Shown here: positions 51,955 through 64,000 of the stretch, piece after piece | Numbering within the stretch: position 1 is the stretch's first letter | Layout of the letters: every line of letters starts with the position of its first letter | Assembly: GCF_000236705.1 (NCBI RefSeq) | Contig: NC_016599.1 | Coordinates: 1,860,001 to 1,924,000, forward strand | Length of the DNA stretch: 64,000 bases | DNA from: Owenweeksia hongkongensis DSM 17368 | Lineage (GTDB): Bacteria; Bacteroidota; Bacteroidia; Flavobacteriales; Schleiferiaceae | Direction of reading: 5' to 3' | Translations under genes and position numbers: made by a program | The notes under the pieces: generated by a model | Seen by the model: only the letters and a program-made list of their open reading frames with translations | The model's database searches: none | Told to the model about the DNA's origin: nothing

Positions 51955-53892
51955 TTAGTTAAAGAACCTCCAGGTGATTCCGATTCTAAACTTTCTATCT
52001 GGAAACGGAAAGTGCGGAGCAGCATAATATGCACCACCACTACTTGGTTGATTTATATGCTCATACTTGAAAAATATTCGAGCGGTCCTCAACTGGAAAG
52101 TTGCAAATAAATCAACTATTGGAAAGTTGCCAATTAGCTCTTCACGGGCATTGTAAAAACGTCCTGTGGCTGGATTATAACTTTGGGAATAGTATTCTGT
52201 AAAGTAATTAAGCTCCGCTCCCGCCAAACATTTCAAGGCTTTATTAAACAAGAAAAACTCAAAGTACAATGCATTTCGTGTCTTCCATTCGGGCAAAGGC
52301 ATCGCTTCGCTATTTCCCCCTACTTTTTGAAACGCCACACGGTTATCTAAATGCACAAAATTCCAAAATTCAAAATTTTGATTTAACTCAGCCTTTAGCG
52401 CTGTGATTGCTTCGTCTGACTGAACGGGATTTACATCGGCATCATAATATGTATAGTTGCTATACACAGCATTAGTAATCTCCAGGCTATTATTACGCCC
52501 CCAGCCCAAGCCATACCACAAGCGGTTTACTCCTTGTTTCTTTAGCCTGTTTTGCCATATATAGTTATTGCTAAAGTAAAATTGCTCAAAGTAATCGGGA
52601 TATCTCAAGCTATATTGATAACCTCCAAATGCCCTAAGCCATTCCACAGGTTTCAAGTTTGCTTGCGCTTTTATATCCAAGCTCTGCTGAAGGTTTCCTG
52701 TGAAAATGTAATCTACATCTCCCCTCACAGAAACAATCTCCGACACTTTACCCGCAATGTTACCTGTTATACCCCATCCATTATTTACAAGCCTATAATT
52801 GTAGCCTTCGTATTCAGTAATTATATTTTTAATCCCTCCCTTTACATTTAGTCGTGTTTTGTTACCGACCTGCCCTTTTAGATAAACTGCGTTCTCGTAA
52901 CTTTTGTAGTGCGAACTGTCAATATATTCACCAAGGGTAACATTGAAATAATTATCATAGTAGCCAACAGAGCCTTCCTCTGGAGCATGCCCCACATACT
53001 TATTGTAACTGGCATTGTACCTAAAGGTATGACCGATGGCAATAACTGCCTTTTCTTTAGGATCCACTTCTGTAATAGAATCCACAGCAGCGGGTAGTGC
53101 TGTATCTTGCTTGGAGTTTATCAGTCCCAAGATCTTATTCAAATCCAAATTCTGATCAACAAAAAGCTCTCTGTTCCTCAACTCGCGAGTATCTTGATCC
53201 AAGTTAACATCCAGTATTACACGTTGATCCTGATTTAACTCAAACAAGGAGTCACTTACGACCCCTCCATTTTCTTCGGTATTAAACTTTTCATTCAAGT
53301 AGTAGAAATGAGCATTATAACCGCTCTCTTTGCCTATATAATTGGTATTAAATAGAAATGTAGACTGAATATTCCTATTGTGATCATAATACCCCAGATC
53401 ATTAAGCCTTTTATAGTTTATCACAAAGTTCCAATCATCCGTAATGTTCTGTGTGTGGCTAATGTTGAAGCTCTGGCCTCTATCATAGCCCATCCAGTAA
53501 TTGGCCTCTGTTATCGGAGATTTAGTTTGGTAAAATGGTATATTATCTAAAGATTTAAAATAAGGAGTATATGCACCAAGGCCATTATAATTCCAAATAT
53601 CTTTCTGTCTTGGTAAAGTCAACGCATTCATAGGATTGCCCATACTTCCAAGCACATTGTAAGAGAAATTGTCTTTGCTCCTATGATTAAATTGATGGTA
53701 CCAGTGAAGAGAATTAAAACTGGTATCTATGAAGTAATAATAGTCTGATTCAAAAAAGGAATACTGATGGCTGAATTTTGGTTTTGTAGACTTAACAGCA
53801 CCATCTCCTAACTGCCCAAAAGAAGTCGCTGAAAACAGGGAAATAATGATTAAAAAAAAACAAGCGAGAGCTTTGATATTCATCATGGGCAT
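51955..53892 (-). CDS. Putative porin (outer-membrane beta-barrel)
   Basis: A 645-residue outer-membrane protein. The signal peptide begins at the first or fourth Met (MNIKALACFFLIIISLFSATSFGQ; start 53892 or 53883). The remainder is a long beta-barrel with many aromatic strands (WNYNGLGAYTPYFKSL, WQNRLKKQGVNRLWYGLGW) and a terminal Phe strand (FRIGITWRFFN). It matches the Bacteroidota putative-porin family of this length. The solute is unknown. It is downstream of nothing else on this strand and ends next to the SIR2-like gene. Confidence 0.85.
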   Translation of the reverse strand: MPMMNIKALACFFLIIISLFSATSFGQLGDGAVKSTKPKFSHQYSFFESDYYYFIDTSFNSLHWYHQFNHRSKDNFSYNVLGSMGNPMNALTLPRQKDIWNYNGLGAYTPYFKSLDNIPFYQTKSPITEANYWMGYDRGQSFNISHTQNITDDWNFVINYKRLNDLGYYDHNRNIQSTFLFNTNYIGKESGYNAHFYYLNEKFNTEENGGVVSDSLFELNQDQRVILDVNLDQDTRELRNRELFVDQNLDLNKILGLINSKQDTALPAAVDSITEVDPKEKAVIAIGHTFRYNASYNKYVGHAPEEGSVGYYDNYFNVTLGEYIDSSHYKSYENAVYLKGQVGNKTRLNVKGGIKNIITEYEGYNYRLVNNGWGITGNIAGKVSEIVSVRGDVDYIFTGNLQQSLDIKAQANLKPVEWLRAFGGYQYSLRYPDYFEQFYFSNNYIWQNRLKKQGVNRLWYGLGWGRNNSLEITNAVYSNYTYYDADVNPVQSDEAITALKAELNQNFEFWNFVHLDNRVAFQKVGGNSEAMPLPEWKTRNALYFEFFLFNKALKCLAGAELNYFTEYYSQSYNPATGRFYNAREELIGNFPIVDLFATFQLRTARIFFKYEHINQPSSGGAYYAAPHFPFPDRKFRIGITWRFFN

Positions 53893-53922
53893 TAAGCAAA
53901 CTTCGAACCAAAAATAACTAAA

Positions 53923-53956
53923 AAAGCCTCGCGATCAATGAAGAAAGCGAGGCTTT
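53923..53956 (-). terminator. Terminator of the rRNA operon
   Basis: A 10-bp stem AAAGCCTCGC/GCGAGGCTTT, 6 bases beyond the 5S gene, is followed by a T-tract on the minus strand. It also separates the operon from the porin gene. Confidence 0.8.
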
Positions 53957-53961
53957 AAAAA

Positions 53962-54071
53962 GTGGCAACGACATACTCTCCCGGATATTACTCCAGTACC
54001 ATCTGCGCTGGTGGGCTTAACTGCTCTGTTCGGAATGGGAAGAGGTGATCCCCACCGCTATAGTCACCATA
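53962..54071 (-). rRNA. rrf: 5S ribosomal RNA
   Basis: On the minus strand the sequence opens TATGGTGACTATAGCGGTGG and contains the conserved CCGAACAG and GAAGTTAAG-like core segments, ending GTCGTTGCCAC. The ends are complementary. Length is about 110 bases. It is the last gene of the operon; boundaries are approximate by a few bases. Confidence 0.9.
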
Positions 54072-54165
54072 AATCTTTAAGTAGATTTATTGGGTTCCTG
54101 TATTGTGGATCCAACTACTAATATTTTAAAATAACATATCGAGAAAATGAATACATAAAACCTGT

Positions 54166-57036
<2,871 letters not shown>

Positions 57037-57174
57037 AATGATTTACAAATTTTATGTATTCACTCTCAATATGTCAAAGAACTTTTGGAAAAAGTATTAA
57101 GTACTGAGTGGTTAGTATTTGACGGTAAGTCTTAGTACTTTCTACTGCATACTTTGTACTCTATTTTCCCTATG

Positions 57175-57248
57175 TGGAGAATATCGGAGTCGAACCGATG
57201 ACCTCCTGCGTGCAAGGCAGGCGCTCTAGCCAGCTGAGCTAATCCCCC
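57175..57248 (-). tRNA. tRNA-Ala (anticodon TGC)
   Basis: The minus strand starts GGGGGATTAGCTCAGC, has anticodon loop TTGCA (TGC), and T-loop GGTTCGACTCC. The 7-bp acceptor stem GGGGGAT/ATTCTCC pairs with two G-T pairs. No CCA is encoded. It lies in the 16S-23S spacer, 138 bases from the 23S gene. Confidence 0.95.
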
Positions 57249-57260
57249 TTTTCTAAATTG

Positions 57261-57334
57261 TAGTCCCGCGCAGACTTGAACTGCGGACCTCTACATTATC
57301 AGTGTAGCGCTCTAACCAGCTGAGCTACGGGACT
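57261..57334 (-). tRNA. tRNA-Ile (anticodon GAT)
   Basis: The minus strand starts AGTCCCGTAGCTCAGC, has CTGATAA anticodon loop (GAT) and TTCAAGTCTGC T-arm. Acceptor AGTCCCG pairs with CGGGACT, discriminator A. No CCA is encoded. It is the usual first spacer tRNA and stands 12 bases from tRNA-Ala. Confidence 0.95.
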
Positions 57335-57445
57335 TTATTTCCTGAAGAAATGATCCCCGTTTCAAAACTGATGTAAGACTTCAGAAAAGGAAAAAAAAGA
57401 AAAGAAAAAAGAAGGGAAATATAACCTCAAAAGAAGTTCTATTCT

Positions 57446-58968
<1,523 letters not shown>

Positions 58969-59076
58969 AAGTTTGTTTGATTCTGAACTCTTTTGACGAG
59001 GTTACATTTCTTACCTTCTTTTTCTTCTCAATATTGTAAAGAACTCTCTTTTGTATCTTCCGATTTTTTCGGGCTG

Positions 59077-59106
59077 CAAATGTAAGAACATTTTCTACTC
59101 TCACAA
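59077..59106 (-). promoter_or_regulatory. rRNA promoter P1
   Basis: On the minus strand TTG, 19 bases, TACATTTG, then CAGCCC. It is the promoter nearest to 16S (about 110 bases before it) and one of four with the same layout. Confidence 0.65.
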
Positions 59107-59159
59107 CCTTTTTGAAAACATTTTTTAAAAAGCCTTTCAGCTCTCTAAATTTCGGACGG

Positions 59160-59189
59160 CAAATATAAAACGACTTTCTAAACTATAAA
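59160..59189 (-). promoter_or_regulatory. rRNA promoter P2 (weaker -33)
   Basis: On the minus strand the -7 element is TATATTTG followed by CCGTCC, as in the others. At the equivalent -33 position there is TTT rather than TTG. Confidence 0.45.
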
Positions 59190-59250
59190 GCTTTTTCTTT
59201 CATTTTATTTTTAATCTCTTTGCTTCCATTCAGCGCTCTGAATGGGGCGG

Positions 59251-59280
59251 CAAAAGTAATGCGCTTTTTTAATTACACAA
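59251..59280 (-). promoter_or_regulatory. rRNA promoter P3
   Basis: On the minus strand TTG, 19 bases, TACTTTTG, then CCGCCCC. Confidence 0.65.
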
Positions 59281-59431
59281 GCTTTTTTTGAAGATTTTTT
59301 TTCGTCCGTCAGGTGAGCTTTTTCTTTCCTGAAATTAACCTGAGCTAATCCCTCTCCTTCCTACTCTCTACCTGATGTCTTCGCAATCTGTCGATGAACT
59401 TCCCGTTGTGACTATGTCTCTAACGGGGCGG

Positions 59432-59461
59432 CAAATGTACTCCAGTTTTTGACTCCTGCAA
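59432..59461 (-). promoter_or_regulatory. rRNA promoter P4
   Basis: On the minus strand TTG, 19 bases, TACATTTG, then CCGCCCC. It is the most distal of the four. The 560-base stretch 58969-59528 holds these promoters and no gene that I can see. Confidence 0.6.
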
Positions 59462-59528
59462 GTACACCCACCCCTTTTTCTTCCTCCTCTTTACTTATTC
59501 TCTGGTTTTGAGGGAGTTTAATTTTGGG

Positions 59529-60212
59529 TTAAGGATTGGTTCTGCTTACTACCACTGTTTTTCCTCGCACAAATTCTGCTTCATTTAGCGCAAAGCGGCA
59601 CACATAAGCTGCCATTTGCTCAGGGGAAAGCGGTGCTTTATACCCAGGAAATGCCTGTTCCAGCATTTCAGTTTGAACTGAACCAAGAGCCAGGCTATTA
59701 AAAGTTAAGTCGGTTTCAGCAAATTCCGCCTGCCAACATTCAGATAAACATGATGCGGCAGCTTTACTACTACTATATATAGATAGGCCTGGAAACTTTA
59801 AAGTACCATTTACACCTCCCACGCTTCCTATATTTATAATATGTGCATCGCTGGAGAAGTTTGGCAACAGCTTTTGAACTAAAAAATAAGGCGCGAACAC
59901 ATTCGTTTGGTAAACTTCCTGCATTTCTGCCTGGGTTATTTCCGAAAATGGCTTATTGACGAGTGCCCCAGCATTATTAATAAGTACATCTACTTGGGTA
60001 AAAACACTTGTGATTTGCTCAATATTATAATCCGAAGACAGATCTAATGCTAAAGTTTTGATATTACCCTTTGCTTCATTTTCGGATTTTAAAGCTTCCA
60101 AGTGATCCTTTGATCTGGCTACAGCCAAAACCTGATGACCTTCCTTTGCAAACTGCAGTGCCGTGTAGTAACCAATCCCTCTACTTGCTCCTGTTACTAT
60201 TATATTTTTCAT
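59529..60212 (-). CDS. Short-chain dehydrogenase/reductase
   Basis: A 227-residue SDR enzyme of the classical type. The cofactor loop is TGASRGIGYYTA (about 6-17), with NNAG in VLINNAGALVN. The catalytic Ser is in INIGSVGGVNG and the Tyr/Lys pair in YSSSKAA. The Arg after the glycine loop (AVARS) suggests NADP use. The substrate is unknown. It is transcribed towards the rRNA promoters, and the terminator at 60238-60260 separates it from the pyruvate dehydrogenase genes. Confidence 0.9.
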   Translation of the reverse strand: MKNIIVTGASRGIGYYTALQFAKEGHQVLAVARSKDHLEALKSENEAKGNIKTLALDLSSDYNIEQITSVFTQVDVLINNAGALVNKPFSEITQAEMQEVYQTNVFAPYFLVQKLLPNFSSDAHIINIGSVGGVNGTLKFPGLSIYSSSKAAASCLSECWQAEFAETDLTFNSLALGSVQTEMLEQAFPGYKAPLSPEQMAAYVCRFALNEAEFVRGKTVVVSRTNP

Positions 60213-60237
60213 GTCAAATCAATCTATTAAAAACGAA

Positions 60238-60260
60238 GAAGCCCTTATAAAAAGGGCTTC
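60238..60260 (-). terminator. Terminator of the pdhA-pdhC operon
   Basis: GAAGCCCTT and AAGGGCTTC form a 9-bp stem with a short A/T loop. On the minus strand a TTCGTTTTT run follows. It lies 31 bases past the pdhC stop. Confidence 0.78.
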
Positions 60261-60290
60261 AACAAAACTATTATATATTAAGGAGTCATT

Positions 60291-61559
60291 TTACAAAATG
60301 AGCCCCATTGGGTTTTCAAGTAATCCTTTGAACGTTTGCAAGAATCCTGCGCCAGTTGCTCCATCCACCACACGGTGATCGCAACTTAGGGTAACCTTCA
60401 TTACATTACCAGGTACAACGGCTCCATTTTTTACCACCGGCACCTGCTTAATTCCTCCAACAGCCAAAATACAGCTGTCTGGCGGATTAACGATTGCGGT
60501 AAATTCTTCTATACCAAACATACCTAGGTTGGAAATGGTAAAGGTGTTTCCTTCCCATTCTGCAGGTTGAAGCTTCTTGTTTTTGGCTTTTTCTGCCAAA
60601 GCTTTCACTTCTCCGTTGATTGTTGCCAATCCTTTTTGATCAGCATGGCGAATCACAGGAACTAAAAGTCCATCTTCCACTGCAACTGCAACTCCAATAT
60701 GAACATGATGATTCTCGCGAATCTTATCACCCATCCAACTTGAATTTACAGCCGGATGCTTTTTCAAAGAAGCAGCAACCGCTTTTACTACCAAATCATT
60801 GAAGCTAATTTTAGTTTCAGAAATAAGGTTGATCGACTTACGCGCCTCCATTGCAGCATCCATATCAATATCCAAAGTAAGATAGAAATGTGGTGCTGTG
60901 AATTTAGATTCAGCCAAACGCTTAGCAATTACTTTTCGCATTTGCGAAACAGGAACATCCTCATAACTTTCTTTACCAAGCTCGGTTTGTGCTGCCGGAG
61001 CTGCTGATTCCTTATAATTATCTATGTCTTGCTTTACAATTCGACCGCCTTCACCAGTTCCTTTCACTGATCTTAGATCAATTCCTTTGTCTTCGGCCAT
61101 TTTCTTAGCAAGTGGTGAAGCCTTGATGCGATCATCGTTTGAAGAATCGGAGGTAGACTCTTTTGATTTAGACTCAGATGAAGATTCTTCCTTTTTCTCT
61201 GATTTATCTTCCTTCTTGTCCTCGTCCTTACCTTCTTTCTTCTCCTCTGTACTTTCTTCCTTCACGTCTTTTTCAGATTCAGAAGAACTCTTGCCTTCAA
61301 GAATATCGCTAATATCTTCTCCTTTCTCACCCAAAATGGCAAGAATGGAATCTACTGGAGCGGTACTTCCTTCTTCGATACCTATATGTAAAAGGACACC
61401 TTCCTGAAATGATTCAAAGTCCATAGTGGCTTTGTCAGTTTCGATTTCAGCTAATAAGTCGCCTTCGCTTACTTTATCTCCTACTTTTTTATGCCATTTA
61501 GCTACGGTACCTTCTTCCATGGTATCGCTAAGACGGGGCATAGTGACTACTTCAGCCAT
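60291..61559 (-). CDS. pdhC: Pyruvate dehydrogenase E2, dihydrolipoamide acetyltransferase
   Basis: A 422-residue E2. One lipoyl domain (about 3-78) has the lipoylated Lys in EIETDKATMDFES. A long Lys/Glu/Ser linker (about 90-145) follows, then a peripheral-subunit-binding domain (KASPLAKKMAEDKGIDLRSV). The catalytic domain ends with the active-site SCDHRVVDGATGAGFL. It transfers acetyl from lipoamide to CoA. The start is 14 bases after the E1-alpha stop, so they form an operon. No E1-beta or E3 gene is in the window. Confidence 0.96.
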   Translation of the reverse strand: MAEVVTMPRLSDTMEEGTVAKWHKKVGDKVSEGDLLAEIETDKATMDFESFQEGVLLHIGIEEGSTAPVDSILAILGEKGEDISDILEGKSSSESEKDVKEESTEEKKEGKDEDKKEDKSEKKEESSSESKSKESTSDSSNDDRIKASPLAKKMAEDKGIDLRSVKGTGEGGRIVKQDIDNYKESAAPAAQTELGKESYEDVPVSQMRKVIAKRLAESKFTAPHFYLTLDIDMDAAMEARKSINLISETKISFNDLVVKAVAASLKKHPAVNSSWMGDKIRENHHVHIGVAVAVEDGLLVPVIRHADQKGLATINGEVKALAEKAKNKKLQPAEWEGNTFTISNLGMFGIEEFTAIVNPPDSCILAVGGIKQVPVVKNGAVVPGNVMKVTLSCDHRVVDGATGAGFLQTFKGLLENPMGLIL

Positions 61560-61573
61560 TGTAAGTTTATTTC

Positions 61574-62572
61574 TTAATTATTAGTTATAAAAGGATAATC
61601 CTCCTGAGTGTAGATATTCTTGAACAAATCCTCAGGATCCGGGAAATCTGACTCTTCAGCAAATTTCACACATTCGTTTACCAAATCCTTAACTCTTTGA
61701 TCGATTTCCTCTAATTCCTTTTTAGTGGCGTATTTTTTATCCTTAATTACATTTTCTACAATAAGGATTGGATCTTTAGCCTGAAATTGTGCCACTTCAT
61801 CTTTGGTGCGATAGTGCTGAGCATCACTCATCGAGTGACCTTTATAGCGGTAGGTTCTTACCTCCAATAAAGTTGGGCCACCACCTTCGCGAGCTCTATC
61901 CACAGCTTCTTGCATGGATTCGTACACTTTTACAGGATCCATACCATCAACAGGACCACATGGCATTTCATAACCAAGTCCTAGTTTCCAAATATCTTCA
62001 TGATTAGCAGTACGTGCCACACTGGTACCCATTGCATAACCATTGTTTTCTATTACAAACACTACTGGCAATTTCCAAAGCATAGCGAGGTTCAGTGTCT
62101 CATGAAAGGCACCTTGACGCACAGCACCGTCACCCATATAGCATAGAGTAACGTGATCATTACCTTGATACTTATCACCAAAAGCAAGACCAGCTCCTAA
62201 AGGAATCTGCCCTCCTACGATACCGTGACCACCATAAAAGTGATGCTCTTTAGAAAACATGTGCATTGAGCCACCTTTTCCGTTAGATGTTCCGGTTTTT
62301 TTACCAAACATCTCGGCCATTATCTTTCTTGGGTCTTCGCCCAAACCGATTGGCTGCACGTGATTTCTATAGGCGGTTATCATTTTATCGCCCTTATTCA
62401 TGGCAAATAATGAACCGGCAAGTACCGCTTCCTGACCATTATATAGGTGCAAGAAACCTCTAATCTTTTGCTGGATGTACATGGCGGAACATTTGTCTTC
62501 AAATTTCCTCCACAATAACATATCTTCATACCACTTCAGGTAAACTGCTTTGGTAATTTTCTTTTTTGGCAT
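61574..62572 (-). CDS. pdhA: Pyruvate dehydrogenase E1 component, alpha subunit
   Basis: A 332-residue thiamine-diphosphate enzyme subunit. The TPP-binding motif is GDGAVRQGAFHETLNLA...VIENN (about 150-180), preceded by GGHGIVGGQIPLGAGLAF. The phosphorylation-loop region RYKGHSMSDAQHYR is as usual in E1-alpha. With E1-beta (not seen here) it decarboxylates pyruvate. It is first in the pdhA-pdhC operon. A -7-like element precedes it. Confidence 0.96.
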   Translation of the reverse strand: MPKKKITKAVYLKWYEDMLLWRKFEDKCSAMYIQQKIRGFLHLYNGQEAVLAGSLFAMNKGDKMITAYRNHVQPIGLGEDPRKIMAEMFGKKTGTSNGKGGSMHMFSKEHHFYGGHGIVGGQIPLGAGLAFGDKYQGNDHVTLCYMGDGAVRQGAFHETLNLAMLWKLPVVFVIENNGYAMGTSVARTANHEDIWKLGLGYEMPCGPVDGMDPVKVYESMQEAVDRAREGGGPTLLEVRTYRYKGHSMSDAQHYRTKDEVAQFQAKDPILIVENVIKDKKYATKKELEEIDQRVKDLVNECVKFAEESDFPDPEDLFKNIYTQEDYPFITNN

Positions 62573-62600
62573 CGTGAATATCGATTAAATAAGTCAGCGG

Positions 62601-62608
62601 CAAATTTA
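62601..62608 (-). promoter_or_regulatory. Candidate -7 element of pdhA-pdhC
   Basis: On the minus strand TAAATTTG followed by CCGC, like the rRNA promoters, 28 bases before pdhA. No clear TTG was found at the expected distance. The gap 62573-62908 otherwise holds a small palindrome (62719-62733), the terminator 62855-62880 and no gene. Confidence 0.35.
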
Positions 62609-62854
62609 TAATAAAATGTAAGCCGCTATTTTATGATGTGATTTTTCTTAAAATGATCAAATACTGAAGGGCTAAGTTACTTACTTGCAGGTAGATTATA
62701 GCACCCAGCATATCTAAAAAAGGATTATCCTTTATAGTCTTTATACCTATACACATCAATAACGGCAGCAAGTATAGCCTAAAAAATGCAGTGCATCAAC
62801 AAACTTGCATACTATACCTCAAATAAGCTAGAAACAGAATTGCCCTGAAACAAC

Positions 62855-62880
62855 AAAAGTTCCTCCAGCGAGGAACTTTT
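62855..62880 (-). terminator. Terminator of porV
   Basis: AAAAGTTCCTC and GAGGAACTTTT form an 11-bp perfect stem with a 4-base loop, 28 bases past the porV stop; the strong stem may act in both directions. Confidence 0.72.
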
Positions 62881-62908
62881 GAAATTCTAAACATCCTAAA
62901 ATGTAATA

Positions 62909-64000
62909 TTATTGATCGGAGAAATCCTGAAAATTAAACAGAAGTGAGAAACGTAATGTATTCTCTAACGGACTCCTTACTGTAGCTGAAGCCGGAATCA
63001 AATAAGCAAAATCCAACCCAAATACATTGTACTTGATACCCAATCCCATTGTGAAGTATTGACGACCTCCTTTTTGCTCATCTTCATATTGATAACCTCC
63101 ACGAATTGCAAATTTATCATCATACCAAAATTCTACCCCCACATTTAGCACAACCTCTTCAAGTTCTTCTTTTCCGCCACCGGCTGCATCACTAAAAGAT
63201 GAAAATATTCCTTCAAAGGCACCTACGTCACTATTATCACTTAGTACCTCATCATCAACATCATTTCCATTCAAATCCTGAGGAACTCCGTTTTGTCCTT
63301 CTACCACTGCCGGAGATGGAACCAAAAGCTTATTAACATCCACCAAAAAAGACAAACGATTATACTCATCCAACCTCAAGTGATAACCTCCACCTAAGCG
63401 TAGATTGGTTGGTAAAAAATCGCTTTGCGCTGAATTTCCATAAGATATTTTCGCACCAACGTTAGAGATATCAATACCAAAACTGGCTGACTGCTTCATA
63501 CCACCTTCCATATTATACTCTCTACTTTGGTAATAATAACCTAAATCTGCTGCAAAAGATTGCCCTGGAGCAGCGTCACGATCTTGAAGACCATTGGTAA
63601 GGTCACTAAATATGTAGCGAAGACCAACAGCCAGCGACATTGTTTCACTTAGCTTTAGAGCATAGGCCCCGTTAAGAGTAAATTCATAAGGAGAACCTGT
63701 ACCTAGTGAAGTATTATTCTCGTCTGTAAAGTTGATATCTCCCAAAGAAAAATAGCGCATCGCAAAACCCATCCCTTGATTGTCTCCAATTTTGAAAACA
63801 TAAGATAAATAAGCAAGATTGATATCACTAACTAACTTATTGAGCCAAGGGGTATAACTAAGCGAAAGTGACTTTGTCCCATCTTCAAGAAAGGCAAGCT
63901 TGGCTGGGTTCCAATACAAACTTGCCGCATCGGGTGATGATGCCGCCCCCACATCTCCCATACCTCCGGCACGTGAGTCAGGTGAAACAGCAATAATGGG
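62909..64000 (-). CDS. porV: Type IX secretion outer-membrane protein PorV (partial)
   Basis: An open frame continues through the right edge, so the N-terminus is missing; 13 codons precede the first in-frame ATG at 63961. The visible 363 codons show an outer-membrane barrel of the FadL-like PorV family: AVSPDSRAGGMGDVGAASSPDAA, SLYWNPAKLAF, GLRYIFSD, and a terminal FSLLFNFQDFSDQ. PorV shuttles T9SS cargo to the attachment complex and is needed for sorting of C-terminal-domain proteins such as the one encoded at 35346-37187. Identification is by the strong N-terminal motif. Confidence 0.88.
   Translation of the reverse strand, partial: PIIAVSPDSRAGGMGDVGAASSPDAASLYWNPAKLAFLEDGTKSLSLSYTPWLNKLVSDINLAYLSYVFKIGDNQGMGFAMRYFSLGDINFTDENNTSLGTGSPYEFTLNGAYALKLSETMSLAVGLRYIFSDLTNGLQDRDAAPGQSFAADLGYYYQSREYNMEGGMKQSASFGIDISNVGAKISYGNSAQSDFLPTNLRLGGGYHLRLDEYNRLSFLVDVNKLLVPSPAVVEGQNGVPQDLNGNDVDDEVLSDNSDVGAFEGIFSSFSDAAGGGKEELEEVVLNVGVEFWYDDKFAIRGGYQYEDEQKGGRQYFTMGLGIKYNVFGLDFAYLIPASATVRSPLENTLRFSLLFNFQDFSDQ

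Noticed and set aside
62719-62733. Palindrome AAAGGAT/ATCCTTT in the pdhA-porV gap as a binding site
   Set aside because: A single copy of a short A/T-rich palindrome with no partner in other promoters; it cannot be told from chance.

Overview
The window is chromosomal DNA of a member of the Bacteroidota, most probably order Flavobacteriales (a cryomorph- or Owenweeksia-like marine lineage is only a guess). The evidence is a type IX secretion protein (PorV) and a cargo with a type A sorting domain, a TonB receptor with a carboxypeptidase-regulatory-like domain, a Bacteroidota-type putative porin, low GC, few Shine-Dalgarno sequences, and promoters of the form TTG-N19-TAnnTTTG. No phage, insertion sequence or CRISPR array was seen.

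Layout. 1-8.6 kb: envelope and sensing genes. These are a TonB receptor, an OmpR/histidine-kinase pair, a TlpA-like lipoprotein, a lipoprotein with two RskA-like domains, an outer-membrane barrel and a fasciclin protein. An 11-bp direct repeat of OmpR-box type lies in front of the regulator gene and again in front of the RskA-like/TlpA divergent pair, suggesting a small regulon. 8.6-9.8 kb: a ParE/RelE-type toxin-antitoxin pair, a YdeI/OmdA protein and a palindromic intergenic repeat. 9.8-13.7 kb: an envelope-stress module (LiaF-like protein, LytS-type kinase, PagL-like lipid A deacylase, LytTR regulator), with the lipid A enzyme encoded between kinase and regulator. 13.8-15.5 kb: a secreted unknown and a methyltransferase.

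15.6-29.6 kb: a surface-polysaccharide locus. Ten genes on the minus strand are nearly all overlapping or a few bases apart: two glycosyltransferase fusions (O-antigen ligase + GT4; sulfotransferase + GT4), another GT4, a Wzm/Wzt-type ABC exporter, a second sulfotransferase, and two MBOAT acyltransferases each paired with an SGNH-like partner. A third sulfotransferase lies just upstream. I infer a sulfated, O-acylated polysaccharide exported by the ABC route. It is the most interesting accessory system here.

29.7-53.9 kb: mostly housekeeping. It contains serA/serC, ferredoxin, acyl-CoA reductase, a PASTA protein, a T9SS cargo, an RluA-type pseudouridine synthase, two tandem MauG-like peroxidases (the first frameshifted), rsmG, a GT2, tgt (without the usual zinc cysteines), an LptF/G permease, an EamA transporter, accA, a lipoprotein, dnaB, a secreted conserved protein, a SIR2-like protein and a porin.

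53.9-59.5 kb: a complete rRNA operon on the minus strand (16S, tRNA-Ile, tRNA-Ala, 23S, 5S) with a terminator and four tandem promoters. 59.5-64 kb: a short-chain dehydrogenase, pyruvate dehydrogenase E2 and E1-alpha, and porV, which runs off the right edge.
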